A stretch of DNA of 64,000 nucleotides, from positions 186,001-250,000 of the forward strand of contig NZ_JALIGC010000035.1 in NCBI RefSeq assembly GCF_024764775.1, written 5' to 3'. Shown piece after piece: positions 35,080 to 43,958 of this stretch. The stretch comes from Scandinavium manionii. Lineage in GTDB: Bacteria > Pseudomonadota > Gammaproteobacteria > Enterobacterales > Enterobacteriaceae. How positions within the stretch are numbered: position 1 is the stretch's first letter; each line of letters opens with the position of its first letter. Position numbers and translations under genes: made by a program. The notes beneath the pieces were generated by a model, which was given only the letters and a program-made list of their open reading frames with translations, ran no database searches and was not told the DNA's origin.

Positions 35080-36690
35080 ATGAAAAGAATCGCGATAGTC
35101 GGCAGTGGCCCAACCGGCATTTATACCTTTTTCTCGATACTGAAGAACCCGATCCCGGTCGCCATTACGGTGTATGAACGCGCCGAGGAAGCGGGCGTCG
35201 GGATGCCTTACGCGGATGAAGACAACTCCCGCCTGATGCTGGCGAACATAGCCAGCATTGAAATTCCACCGATATTTAGCCGCTATCTGGAATGGCTCAA
35301 AAGTCAGAGTCCGGCGCATCTGGCGCGCTATGGCGTGCAGACCGACACCTTACACGAGCGCCAGTTTTTGCCGCGGATTTTACTCGGGGAATACTACCGC
35401 GACCAGTTCTTGCAGTTAGTCGACCAGGCAAAACGCCAGGGTTTTGAGGTTACGGTGAACGAGTCCTGCGAAGTCACGGACCTCAAGGTTACGGACGCGG
35501 GCGTGACCCTGTGGGCTGAAGGTGAAGCCGTTGCAGCGCCCTTTGATTTAGCGGTGATCGCCACCGGGCACGTCTGGCCGGACGACGACACGGCGACGCG
35601 CACGTATTTTCCCAGCCCGTGGTCCGGCTTGATTGAAGCCAAAATCGACGCGGGCAACATCGGCATTATGGGGGCCTCGTTAAGCGCCATTGACGCCGCG
35701 ATGGCCGTTGTCGTGCAGCACGGGAAGTTTACAGAGACCGACGACCAGCCCACGCAATTCACGCTCGACGATGCCAGCCAGGCCTTGCAGATTACGCTAC
35801 TCTCCCGCTCGGGGATTTTACCCGAGGCTGATTTTTACTGCCCACTTCCCTATGAGCCACTCGCCATAGTGACGGAATCGGCGCTTCAGCGGGAAATTGC
35901 CGCCGGAAGCGACGGATTACTCGACCGCGTATTTGCGCTGATCGTTAAGGAACTTGAACATGCCGACCCGGCGTGGAGCGCGAAAATCGCCCTTCACACC
36001 TTAAATGCAGATACCTTCGCGAAAGCATGGTTTGCCGACCGTCATCAGCACGGGCCATTCCACTGGGCGGAAGCGAATTTGCAGGAGGTCGAACGTAATA
36101 AACGTGACAAACACACCGTGCCCTGGCGCTACACCATTCTGAGACTTCACGAGCCGGTAGAAGATATCGTGCCGTCGCTGACTGACGCAGACCGGGAACG
36201 CTTTAAGCACGGGCTGGCGAAGGTGTTTATCGATAACTACACCGCTATTCCGCCGCAGTCTATTCGCCGCCTGCTGGCCCTGCGTGAGGCCGGGATCCTC
36301 AGTCTGCATGCCCTCGGCGAGGATTACACCATGACGGTGAAAGACAACGGCACCGTTATTTCGGGTCAGGATGGCACTTACGAATTCGATACTTTTATCG
36401 ATGCCCGCGGGCAGAAATCGATGAAGATAAAAGATTTGCCGTTTCCCTCTTTACGCCAGCAGCTTGAGACCACCGGAGAGGATTTTCCTGACGTCGCCGA
36501 TGACTACACCTTGCTGGAGCCGCCCTGCATGCGCGGGCGTATCGCCTTTGGCGCCCTGCCGTATTTGATGCATGACAGGCCGTTTGTACAAGGCCTGACG
36601 GTCAGTGCTGAAATCGGGGAAAACATCGCCAGTGCGGTGTCAAAACCGGCCGATCGTTGCCGTAGGCGATTGCCGTTTATCGAGTTGTAG
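35080..36690 (+). CDS. ydhS: FAD/NAD(P)-binding protein YdhS
   Basis: 536 residues. IAIVGSGPTGIYTFFSIL is the FAD-binding fold and AVIATGHVWPDDD the second dinucleotide motif; VGMPYADEDNSRLMLANIAS and the FIDARGQKSMKIKDLPFP region follow E. coli YdhS (534 residues) through the full length. YdhS has no established function; the family is annotated only as an FAD/NAD(P)-dependent oxidoreductase. In E. coli it is located elsewhere, so here it has moved or is a second copy. Flanked by duplicated regulatory elements. Confidence 0.88.
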   Translation: MKRIAIVGSGPTGIYTFFSILKNPIPVAITVYERAEEAGVGMPYADEDNSRLMLANIASIEIPPIFSRYLEWLKSQSPAHLARYGVQTDTLHERQFLPRILLGEYYRDQFLQLVDQAKRQGFEVTVNESCEVTDLKVTDAGVTLWAEGEAVAAPFDLAVIATGHVWPDDDTATRTYFPSPWSGLIEAKIDAGNIGIMGASLSAIDAAMAVVVQHGKFTETDDQPTQFTLDDASQALQITLLSRSGILPEADFYCPLPYEPLAIVTESALQREIAAGSDGLLDRVFALIVKELEHADPAWSAKIALHTLNADTFAKAWFADRHQHGPFHWAEANLQEVERNKRDKHTVPWRYTILRLHEPVEDIVPSLTDADRERFKHGLAKVFIDNYTAIPPQSIRRLLALREAGILSLHALGEDYTMTVKDNGTVISGQDGTYEFDTFIDARGQKSMKIKDLPFPSLRQQLETTGEDFPDVADDYTLLEPPCMRGRIAFGALPYLMHDRPFVQGLTVSAEIGENIASAVSKPADRCRRRLPFIEL

Positions 36691-36695
36691 CGCTA

Positions 36696-36729
36696 TGTCA
36701 TACTCGCCATGAATAAATTGCATAGCTGG
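36696..36729. promoter_or_regulatory. regulatory element copy 2, upstream of the LysR gene
   Basis: Same modules and spacing as copy 1 (TGTCATA, GCCATGA, AAATTGCATAGCTGG), ending 7 bp before the LysR gene start and overlapping its ribosome site region. This position would allow autorepression. Confidence 0.55.
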
Positions 36730-36736
36730 AGCCAGC

Positions 36737-37633
36737 ATGTCACGTAGCCAGTTGCCCCTGAACGCCATCGAAACCTTTCTGGTGACCGCCCGTCATCTCA
36801 ACCTGACGCACGCGGCGAAGGAGCTGTGCCTGACTCAGGGCGCGGTGAGTCGGAAGATTGCCACACTGGAAGCCTGGTTTGGTTTTCCGCTGTTTGAGCG
36901 GCTGGCGCGCGGCCTGCGTTTATCACCTCAGGGCAGCGCGCTCTATCCGGAGCTAATGACCTCGTTTAACCAGATGGTGATGGTGGCGGAACAGGCACGC
37001 CAACAGCAAACGGTGGTGCGTCTGAAAGCGCCGACCTGCGCCATGCGCTGGCTGGTGCCGCGGCTGGTGGACATCGAGCAGCGTTTCCCCGACATGCAGA
37101 TTGCGCTCACCACCACCACTGAACATTCGGTGAATTTCAAAACCGAACCCTTTGATGCGGCGATTGTTTTTGGCACCCATATGAATGCAGGCGATTTGCT
37201 GTTTGAGGAGTCACTGACGCCGGTGGTCAGCCATCGGCTAGCGGATAATACTCAGTTTTCAGGTATGACATTTTTGCATCCCACTCGCGATAAAACCGAC
37301 TGGTCATTGTGGCTGGCCCAGCTTCCCGTGCCGTTAACCTCGGCGATGCAAAAGAATCAACATTTCGACACCATGGACCTGGCGATCACCGCCGCGATCC
37401 AGGGATTTGGCGTGGCGATTGCCGATGAAACGCTGGTGGAAGAGGATTTGCTCAGCGGACGGTTGGTGCGACCCTACGCGCTGAGCGTCAAAACCGGGGC
37501 CAGCTATCGGCTGGTGGTGAGAGAAGTCTCCGCCAAAGCTATCGGGCTGACCCAGTTCCGTAGCGGGCTGCTCAATCCAGCGTCACGTGATGACGCATCA
37601 CTCGCCGAAACAGCGCCAGACGTGCACGCATAA
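36737..37633 (+). CDS. LysR-family regulator (GcvA-like)
   Basis: 298 residues. Residues 8-65 hold the HTH (HLNLTHAAKELCLTQGAVSR, then LEAWFGFPLFERLARGLRLS). The rest is a LysR effector domain with the GcvA-group look (MRWLVPRLVDIEQRFPDMQI). Downstream of ydhS by 46 bp and preceded by a copy of the element also found before ydhS, so it likely controls both and perhaps the divergent aminotransferase operon. Its last 62 bp are also coding for the convergent esterase. Confidence 0.87.
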   Translation: MSRSQLPLNAIETFLVTARHLNLTHAAKELCLTQGAVSRKIATLEAWFGFPLFERLARGLRLSPQGSALYPELMTSFNQMVMVAEQARQQQTVVRLKAPTCAMRWLVPRLVDIEQRFPDMQIALTTTTEHSVNFKTEPFDAAIVFGTHMNAGDLLFEESLTPVVSHRLADNTQFSGMTFLHPTRDKTDWSLWLAQLPVPLTSAMQKNQHFDTMDLAITAAIQGFGVAIADETLVEEDLLSGRLVRPYALSVKTGASYRLVVREVSAKAIGLTQFRSGLLNPASRDDASLAETAPDVHA

Positions 37634-39080
37634 ATCGGTTTTCCACTTTGAATCCGGCCCGTTTGTTCAGCCCGATCCGCAGCAGACGGTCGCGCCCTTT
37701 GATTGATGCGGGCCAGCGCACCGGACCGTGTAGCGTGTCACACGCCACGCTCGCATTGCGGGCAAAATTTACCCAGTAATCGGCCACCTGTGCCGAAAAT
37801 GCCACATCCCGCGCGTTGACGTAATTACGCGAAGGCTCCGCCAGAGTTAACGTGTCGAACACATACGGCACTTCGTTGCCGTGCCATGTCCCATTTTTAT
37901 AGATGTGATGCTCCGCCTCCGCGACATAATCGAACCAGTAACGCCAGCACGGCTGGCCGACCCGCTGCTGCGCCTGCATCACCACATATCCAAGCGTGGT
38001 AAACGCCATATCGCGACACACCTGACGGCCCAGTTCGATATCGCCCTTCACGCCCGGATACAACAGCTTAATCAGCCCCAGTCCCAGGCGGCGCTCCTGC
38101 CGAAGCTTCTGGATTTGCCCGGCGAGGTCAACACCAAACACCGCCATCACGCTGGCCTCATCGCTGTTCGACCCCACCATAATGGGCACCGGATGCTGGC
38201 GCGCGGTGAAGAACATCTCCAGCATCGACTCCGGTAAAACCGCATCGCCGCACACCGGAACCGGGCCGGGTTTTAGCGCGCCTTCCAGCGGCCAGAAAGC
38301 CTCTGGAGGGATCGCACGCAGCTGTTCTGCGCTGGCATTCTGCAAGCCGAAATGGGCAGCGACGGCTTCGCCCTGGGCCATCGCTTTATCGAGCGGGGTG
38401 TCTGGCAGCGTATATCCGCTCTGAATAATCGCTTTATGAAACAATCCGTTGGCTTTTGGAGAAGCTAACAACGACAGCACGCTGCGCGCCCCGGCAGATT
38501 CACCAAATAATGTGACGTTGTCACTATCTCCACCGAAAGCGGCAATATTTTCCTGCACCCATTTCAGCGCCGCGATTTGATCTAACAGACTGAAATTGCA
38601 GACCCGCTCGCCCTCTTCACCGTCCAGCGCCGGATGCGAAAAACAGCCCAAATGACCGAGCCGATAGTTAACGGTGACCACCACCACGTCGCGCTTCGCC
38701 AGCGCGTGCCCGTCATATGGCGGCAAACTGCCCGCGCCAATGGTAAACCCGCCGCCGTGTAGCCAGACCATCACCGGCAATGGCTTCGCCGGTGACGCGG
38801 GCGCCCAGACGTTAAGATATAGGCAATCTTCGGAGAATCGACCGGGGTCACCGCCGCCCAGTTCGCGACAGTATTCGATGTTTTGCCAGCTGGCAGGTGA
38901 AAATGTCTGCGCTTCACGCACCCCGTGCCACGACGTAACAGGCTGAGGAGAACGCCAGCGCAGCGGCCCGACAGGAGGCGCCGCAAACGGAATGCCGCGC
39001 CAGATGTGGATGTTGTTGTCTGTCAGCCCCAGCAGGGAGCCCTGCCGGGTGTGCACCAGCGGCGCGGAGGGATTATTCAT
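37572..39080 (-). CDS. type-B carboxylesterase
   Basis: 502 residues, no signal peptide. EDCLYLNVWAP (residues 84-94) and the nucleophile elbow GESAG with Ser195 define the carboxylesterase/para-nitrobenzyl esterase family; GGGFTIG forms the oxyanion hole. Broad ester hydrolysis is expected, physiological substrate unknown. AAGGAAG precedes the ATG. Its 3' end overlaps the LysR gene by 62 bp, an unusually long convergent overlap. Confidence 0.88.
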   Translation of the reverse strand: MNNPSAPLVHTRQGSLLGLTDNNIHIWRGIPFAAPPVGPLRWRSPQPVTSWHGVREAQTFSPASWQNIEYCRELGGGDPGRFSEDCLYLNVWAPASPAKPLPVMVWLHGGGFTIGAGSLPPYDGHALAKRDVVVVTVNYRLGHLGCFSHPALDGEEGERVCNFSLLDQIAALKWVQENIAAFGGDSDNVTLFGESAGARSVLSLLASPKANGLFHKAIIQSGYTLPDTPLDKAMAQGEAVAAHFGLQNASAEQLRAIPPEAFWPLEGALKPGPVPVCGDAVLPESMLEMFFTARQHPVPIMVGSNSDEASVMAVFGVDLAGQIQKLRQERRLGLGLIKLLYPGVKGDIELGRQVCRDMAFTTLGYVVMQAQQRVGQPCWRYWFDYVAEAEHHIYKNGTWHGNEVPYVFDTLTLAEPSRNYVNARDVAFSAQVADYWVNFARNASVACDTLHGPVRWPASIKGRDRLLRIGLNKRAGFKVENRFMRARLALFRRVMRHHVTLD

Positions 39081-39156
39081 CGCGTACTTCCTTTATCAGC
39101 AATGCACCCAGTTTATGCGGGTTTAAACCCGATTCGCAACGCCGCAAGTGCGTGGT

Positions 39157-40500
39157 TTACAGCAACCCGCACCGCCGTTTGCTGCGGTCTTCGGCTTCCT
39201 GATAGAGCTGGAATTCGTCAAGCACCGGGCAGCCGAGCGCAGCTTCAAACGCGGCTTTGCTGGAATTGCCGTGGCTCCGGGCCTGAGTGTCATTCCCGAG
39301 ATTGGACTGGAAAATACCCGCGGCGCTAACCGGCAGGAAATCTTCGTAGGTGATGGGCTGCGCCACCAGCCAGCCACGCTCAATCAATGGCTGCGGGTCG
39401 TCGCCGGGGCGAAACGCCTGACGATGAGATTCTCCGGTCGGCGTCAGACGGTAGCGGAAATAGGCCAGCTCCTGACGGCGCAGGAACATTTCGCTGTCCG
39501 GGAACGCTTTGAACATCTCCGATAAATGCTGCTGATGGCTGAGATTGTCTTTGCCGGTTCCGGCTTCTGTAAGCAATGCATCGTACAGCGCGCGTCCTTT
39601 CGGGGTCAGCGCCACGCCGCGTTGTTCGATTTCACCGAAACGCGCAGTGTGGGTGCCGCGATGTTCTCCGGCGAACAGCACTGGCTCCTCCAGCGCTTTA
39701 AAGCTGGTCTGGCGCAGCAGAATCGGCACTTCACGTCGCGGCGGACCTTCAATCAGGACCTTCGGCTCAATACCATATTCCGGCATCAGCTGCTGCACGC
39801 GGTCGATATCGAGCGTGCGCGGCGTGAGGTGATTGATGTGACAGCCGGGGAAGCACACCACGTCGGCAATCAGGCGATGTTCATTGTGCAGCGCGAGGTA
39901 TGTGTCCTGCTCCACCGTGGCGTGGCTGTGCCAGCGGAAGGTTTCGAGCGCCTCTTTGACGAACTCTTTCGCCTCGGCCGCCGTGAACTGGCCCTGAGTC
40001 TCGAAGTGGCTGATTAATTCGCGGCAGCGCGGCGTGAAGATGTCGCGCTTCGCCAAAATTTCTGCGGCTTTGTCACGCAGCGCAACGTTGTCGATGAGTT
40101 CAAGGCGCAGCAGCGAGGTAAACACGCGAAACGGATTACGCGCCAGTGCGGCATCTTCCACCGGGCGAAACGCCGTCGAGTGCACCGGAACGCCCGCCTG
40201 GGAGAGATCGTAATAACTGACCGGCTTCATTCCCATGATTGCAAACATGCGGCGCAGAGTCGCCAGCTCATCAGCAGAACCTACGCGAATCGCGCCGTGG
40301 CGTTCAACGTTGAGTCGCGCCAGCTCGTCAGCGTTCGCCAGCTGTTCATGTAAGTGCGGATTATGTTCCAGCACCGCCAGGTTTACATCCGCCACAAGTT
40401 CCAGCAACGTGCCGTACTGCGGAACTTCCTGCTGGTACATCGCTGACATTGCCTGCGAAAAGTTTTCCCGAATCTCATCAGCCGTGATGGTGTTCGCCAT
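39157..40500 (-). CDS. ydcJ: 2-oxoadipate dioxygenase/decarboxylase family protein YdcJ
   Basis: 447 residues from ATG 40500 (GGAGA upstream), the same length as E. coli YdcJ. It belongs to the DUF1338 family, whose characterised member HglS converts 2-oxoadipate to D-2-hydroxyglutarate with iron and oxygen in lysine catabolism. RHGAIRVGSADELATLRR, GVPVHSTAFRPV and FPGCHINHLTPRTLDID carry conserved His/Glu metal-site candidates. Function in enterobacteria is inferred from the family. The gene adjoins pcaHG divergently, an arrangement not seen in E. coli. Confidence 0.92.
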   Translation of the reverse strand: MANTITADEIRENFSQAMSAMYQQEVPQYGTLLELVADVNLAVLEHNPHLHEQLANADELARLNVERHGAIRVGSADELATLRRMFAIMGMKPVSYYDLSQAGVPVHSTAFRPVEDAALARNPFRVFTSLLRLELIDNVALRDKAAEILAKRDIFTPRCRELISHFETQGQFTAAEAKEFVKEALETFRWHSHATVEQDTYLALHNEHRLIADVVCFPGCHINHLTPRTLDIDRVQQLMPEYGIEPKVLIEGPPRREVPILLRQTSFKALEEPVLFAGEHRGTHTARFGEIEQRGVALTPKGRALYDALLTEAGTGKDNLSHQQHLSEMFKAFPDSEMFLRRQELAYFRYRLTPTGESHRQAFRPGDDPQPLIERGWLVAQPITYEDFLPVSAAGIFQSNLGNDTQARSHGNSSKAAFEAALGCPVLDEFQLYQEAEDRSKRRCGLL

Positions 40501-40739
40501 GATGTCATGTCTCCAGTGAATATTACCTGGAGTGTACATAAGCCATTTGCCGCCGGGAGGAAGAATTTCTGAATTGTGATCGCGGATAACCTCTCGCTTT
40601 ACGCCCTGCTTTTGTGCGGTTTATAACCTGGCGTTATGCAAAAAGCCGTATAAATTCACTTTAAATTAACAATATGATTACACACACTCCGAGTGACGAT
40701 ATCACAACAATAAAGAATTCCTCTGACCCGGAGCGCCCT

Positions 40740-41480
40740 ATGAACGATAAATGGACACCACGCGAAGTGGTGCATCGTGATTACAATAATCACCCGCCTG
40801 CCTTTGCACCCGGCTATAAAACCAGCGTGCTGCGTTCACCGCGCAATGCGCTGATCTCCCTGCAAAACTCGCTGTCGGAAATCACCGGCCCGATATTTAG
40901 CAGTGACGATCTTGGCCCGCAGGATAACGACCTTATTCTTAACTACGCCAAAGATGGGCTGCCGATTGGCGAGCGCATTATCGTCCACGGCTACGTACGT
41001 GACGGTTTTGGTCGTCCGATGAAAAACACCCTGGTCGAAGTGTGGCAGGCCAATGCGGGCGGCCGTTACCGGCACAAGAAAGATCAGTATCTGGCCCCCG
41101 TTGACCCAAATTTTGGCGGCTGTGGCCGCGTTCTGACCGACGAAAATGGCTATTACTTCTTCCGTACTATCAAGCCCGGCCCGTATCCGTGGCGTAATCA
41201 GGCCAGCGACTGGCGCCCTTCGCACATCCACTTTTCACTGTCCGGCGAAGCCTTCGCCCAGCGGCTGATTACGCAGATGTATTTCGAGGGTGACCCGCTT
41301 ATCAAACAGTGTCCGATTGTGAAGACCATCAATAATGATGATGCCATTCGCACCCTGATTGCCGAACTCGACACCCACGCCGCCGTGCCGCTCGATTGCC
41401 TGGCCTATCGCTTCGATTTGGTGCTGCGCGGCAGTCGTGCCACGCTGTTTGAAAACCGCACTCAGGGAGCCGCACGATGA
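40740..41480 (+). CDS. pcaH: protocatechuate 3,4-dioxygenase beta subunit
   Basis: 246 residues from ATG 40740 (GGAG eight bases upstream). The non-heme Fe(III) ligands of intradiol dioxygenases are all present: Tyr110 (GGRYRH), Tyr149 (GPYPWRN), His162 and His164 (PSHIHFSL). With PcaG it opens protocatechuate between the hydroxyls to 3-carboxy-cis,cis-muconate. The stop overlaps the pcaG start as ATGA. The 239-bp gap to divergent ydcJ includes an AT-rich promoter region. The rest of the beta-ketoadipate pathway is not in this window. Confidence 0.94.
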   Translation: MNDKWTPREVVHRDYNNHPPAFAPGYKTSVLRSPRNALISLQNSLSEITGPIFSSDDLGPQDNDLILNYAKDGLPIGERIIVHGYVRDGFGRPMKNTLVEVWQANAGGRYRHKKDQYLAPVDPNFGGCGRVLTDENGYYFFRTIKPGPYPWRNQASDWRPSHIHFSLSGEAFAQRLITQMYFEGDPLIKQCPIVKTINNDDAIRTLIAELDTHAAVPLDCLAYRFDLVLRGSRATLFENRTQGAAR

Positions 41481-42097
41481 AAGACTATTTAGCTGAAACC
41501 GCCTCGCAAACCGCCGGGCCGTATGTGCACATCGGTCTGGCGCCGGAAGCCGCCGGTTTTCATATCTTCGAGAAAAACTTCGGCCCGGTGCTGACCAACA
41601 GCCATACCGAAGGCGAGCGCATTACCCTTGAAGGCCGGGTGTTCGACGGCTCCGGCACACCGGTGCGTGATGTCCTGCTCGAAATCTGGCAGGCCAACGC
41701 CGCCGGGCGTTATCACCACCCTGCCGATCACCAGCAGGAAAAACGCCTCGATAATGATTTTCGCGGCTGGGGACGCGGCTGCTCTGATTTCGACTCCGGC
41801 GTCTGGCGCTTTGAAACCATCAAACCCGGGGCGGTCGTCGGGCGTGATGGTCGCCTGATGGCCCCGCATGTGAACCTGTGGATTGTGGCCCGCGGGATCA
41901 ACATCGGTCTGAATACACGAATGTATTTCTCTGATGAGCAGGATGCCAATCAGCGCGACCCGGTGCTGAACCTGATTGAGTGGGAAGTCCGCCGCAACAC
42001 GCTGATAGGCCAACGCGAACAGCGCGGCAACGAGGTTGTTTACCGCTTTGATATTCACCTCCAGGGTGAAGCTGAAACGGTTTTCTTCGATCTCTAA
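41477..42097 (+). CDS. pcaG: protocatechuate 3,4-dioxygenase alpha subunit
   Basis: 206 residues. ETASQTAGPYVHIGLAPEAAG, then VFDGSGTPVRDVLLEIWQANAAGRY and FETIKPGAV give the intradiol dioxygenase fold, but the His-x-His pair of PcaH is replaced by HVNLW, as expected of the non-metal alpha subunit. Translationally coupled to pcaH and followed by a terminator. Confidence 0.93.
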   Translation: MKDYLAETASQTAGPYVHIGLAPEAAGFHIFEKNFGPVLTNSHTEGERITLEGRVFDGSGTPVRDVLLEIWQANAAGRYHHPADHQQEKRLDNDFRGWGRGCSDFDSGVWRFETIKPGAVVGRDGRLMAPHVNLWIVARGINIGLNTRMYFSDEQDANQRDPVLNLIEWEVRRNTLIGQREQRGNEVVYRFDIHLQGEAETVFFDL

Positions 42098-42107
42098 GCG
42101 CAAAATT

Positions 42108-42139
42108 AGCCCGGCAAAGACAAAATGCCGGGCTTTTTA
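42108..42139 (+). terminator. terminator after pcaHG
   Basis: AGCCCGGCA (42108-42116), 9-base loop, TGCCGGGCT (42126-42134), then a T run. Confidence 0.9.
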
Positions 42140-42262
42140 TCGGCTATTCCATAACCACATGTAACGCAACTGACCATTATGTTAATGATATTTTGCTAGC
42201 AAGTTATCAAATTCAAACAAGTTACCTTGATACCCGCCCCGCACTCTCTTTAACATCCGGTT

Positions 42263-43189
42263 ATGGAAAAAAATGGTCTCTTCAGTCAGCGCATTCGTTT
42301 GCGCCATTTGCATACGTTTGTCGCCGTCGCTCAACAGGGCACGTTGGGCCGGGCGGCGGAAACGCTTAACCTCAGTCAGCCCGCGCTGTCGAAAACTCTC
42401 AACGAACTGGAACAACTTACCGGCACGCGTCTTTTTGACCGCGGTCGTATGGGCGCGCAGCTAACGCTGGTCGGGGAACAGTTTCTGACTCACGCGGTAA
42501 AAGTGCTTGATGCGCTGAATACAGCCGGTCAGGCGTTGAACCGCAAAGAAGGGATCGGTGGTGACGTGGTGCGTATCGGCGCCCTGCCGACCGCCGCGCT
42601 CGGCATTCTTCCGGCAGTGATTGGTGAATTCCACAAGCAGCAAAAAGACATAACGCTGCAGGTCGCCACCATGAATAACACCATGTTGCTGGCCGGGCTG
42701 AAATCCGCTGAAATCGATTTAGGCATTGGCCGCATGTCGGACCCGGACCTGATGAGTGGCCTGAATTACGAGCTGCTGTTTCTGGAATCACTGAAACTGG
42801 TGGTGCGTCCGAATCACCCACTGTTGCAGGAAACGGTCACGCTCAGCAAAGTGATGGAGTGGCCGGTGGTGGTGTCGCCTAAAGGCACGGTGCCACGGCA
42901 AAACGCCGAAGCGCTGGTACTGAGCCAGGGCTGTAAAATTCCGCCCGGCTGTATTGAAACGCTGTCAGCGTCGCTGTCGCGCCAGCTGACGGTAGATTTT
43001 GACTATGTGTGGTTTGTGCCGTCCGGCGCGGTGAAAGATGATTTACGTCATGGCACGCTGGTCGCGCTGCCGGTGCCAACGCAGGGTACAGGCGAACCGA
43101 TTGGAATATTGACGCGGGTGGATTCGCCGCTGTCGACCGGCGCCCAGACGCTATTGAGCGCCATTCGTAAATCCATGCCGGGGCATTAA
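42263..43189 (+). CDS. ydcI: LysR-family regulator YdcI
   Basis: 308 residues. RIRLRHLHTFVAVAQQGTLG followed by AAETLNLSQPALSKTLNELE is the HTH; the long match to E. coli/Salmonella YdcI (a regulator tied to acid stress and pH homeostasis) includes the C-terminal TLSASLSRQLTVDFDYVWFVPSGAVKDDLRHGTLVALPVP core. It also belongs to the PcaQ/GbpR-like branch, and here it sits right after pcaHG, so a role in protocatechuate control should be considered. Confidence 0.9.
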   Translation: MEKNGLFSQRIRLRHLHTFVAVAQQGTLGRAAETLNLSQPALSKTLNELEQLTGTRLFDRGRMGAQLTLVGEQFLTHAVKVLDALNTAGQALNRKEGIGGDVVRIGALPTAALGILPAVIGEFHKQQKDITLQVATMNNTMLLAGLKSAEIDLGIGRMSDPDLMSGLNYELLFLESLKLVVRPNHPLLQETVTLSKVMEWPVVVSPKGTVPRQNAEALVLSQGCKIPPGCIETLSASLSRQLTVDFDYVWFVPSGAVKDDLRHGTLVALPVPTQGTGEPIGILTRVDSPLSTGAQTLLSAIRKSMPGH

Positions 43190-43193
43190 TACG

Positions 43194-43304
43194 TTCCCGG
43201 CGGCACTTCGTTTGCGCGGGCCTACGAGAAAGACGGGGAATTCGGGAAAGACGGGAATTACGGGAAAAGGTAGGCCGGGTAAGCGCTGCGCCACCCGGCA
43301 CATC
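43194..43304. repeat. REP pair with an 18-bp tandem repeat between them
   Basis: REP unit at 43194-43225, then two 18-bp tandem copies, GAAAGACGGGGAATTCGG (43228-43245) and GAAAGACGGGAATTACGG (43246-43263), a partial third copy, and a facing REP unit at 43271-43304. It lies between convergent ydcI and cybB, where E. coli carries ydcA, mokB/hokB and trg. Confidence 0.8.
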
Positions 43305-43307
43305 ATG

Positions 43308-43835
43308 TTACTTTTTACGCGGCATCATGCGCAGCAGCGTGTTGTCCTTCCAGAAATAATGATGCATCAGCGCCGCCAGCGCGTGCAGACCAATCACGTA
43401 ATAGCCGAAATTCGCCAGCCACACGTGGTATTCCTTCAGGTTATCCGCCAAATCAAAATTCGCTTCTGCGGCGTGCGGCATGGTGATGCCAAACGCAATC
43501 CACGGGTTGCCGCGGTTGTACATCATCACCAGCCCAATAATCGGCAGAATAATGAACAGTAGATAAATAACCAGGTGCCCCAGATGCGCCATCCCCGTCA
43601 TCCACGGTTTGGGTTTCGGCACAATCGGCGGCGCTTTATGCTTCAGGCGCACCAACAGTCGCGCCACCATTAACACCAGAATTGAAATCCCGCAGGAGAC
43701 ATGCACCATATTGAAATACGGGCGATAGGTGCGTGGAAAGAAGCCGCGCAGCTCCATCGCGCAGTACGCACCAATCACCAGCAGAAACACCAGCCAGTGA
43801 ATGCCAATTTGCAGGCTCGAGTATTTATCTCGCAT
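43308..43835 (-). CDS. cybB: cytochrome b561 CybB (superoxide:quinone oxidoreductase)
   Basis: 175 residues, four membrane helices. Heme-ligand histidines are visible in IGIHWLVF, NMVHVSCG, LGHLVIY and IGLHALAALMHH. Matches E. coli CybB, a di-heme inner-membrane protein reported to oxidise superoxide and reduce ubiquinone. Divergent from gapC with a 192-bp gap. Confidence 0.93.
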   Translation of the reverse strand: MRDKYSSLQIGIHWLVFLLVIGAYCAMELRGFFPRTYRPYFNMVHVSCGISILVLMVARLLVRLKHKAPPIVPKPKPWMTGMAHLGHLVIYLLFIILPIIGLVMMYNRGNPWIAFGITMPHAAEANFDLADNLKEYHVWLANFGYYVIGLHALAALMHHYFWKDNTLLRMMPRKK

Positions 43836-43958
43836 CGTTATTATTCCCGGAAAACTGTGAGAGAGCTAACATAGCGGCCCCGCCTCAAAAATTCATTAAC
43901 TTTTCTGTATAGATTTTCAAACCGTTAGCGCTGCCTGAAAGATGTTCAGTTGCCCAAA

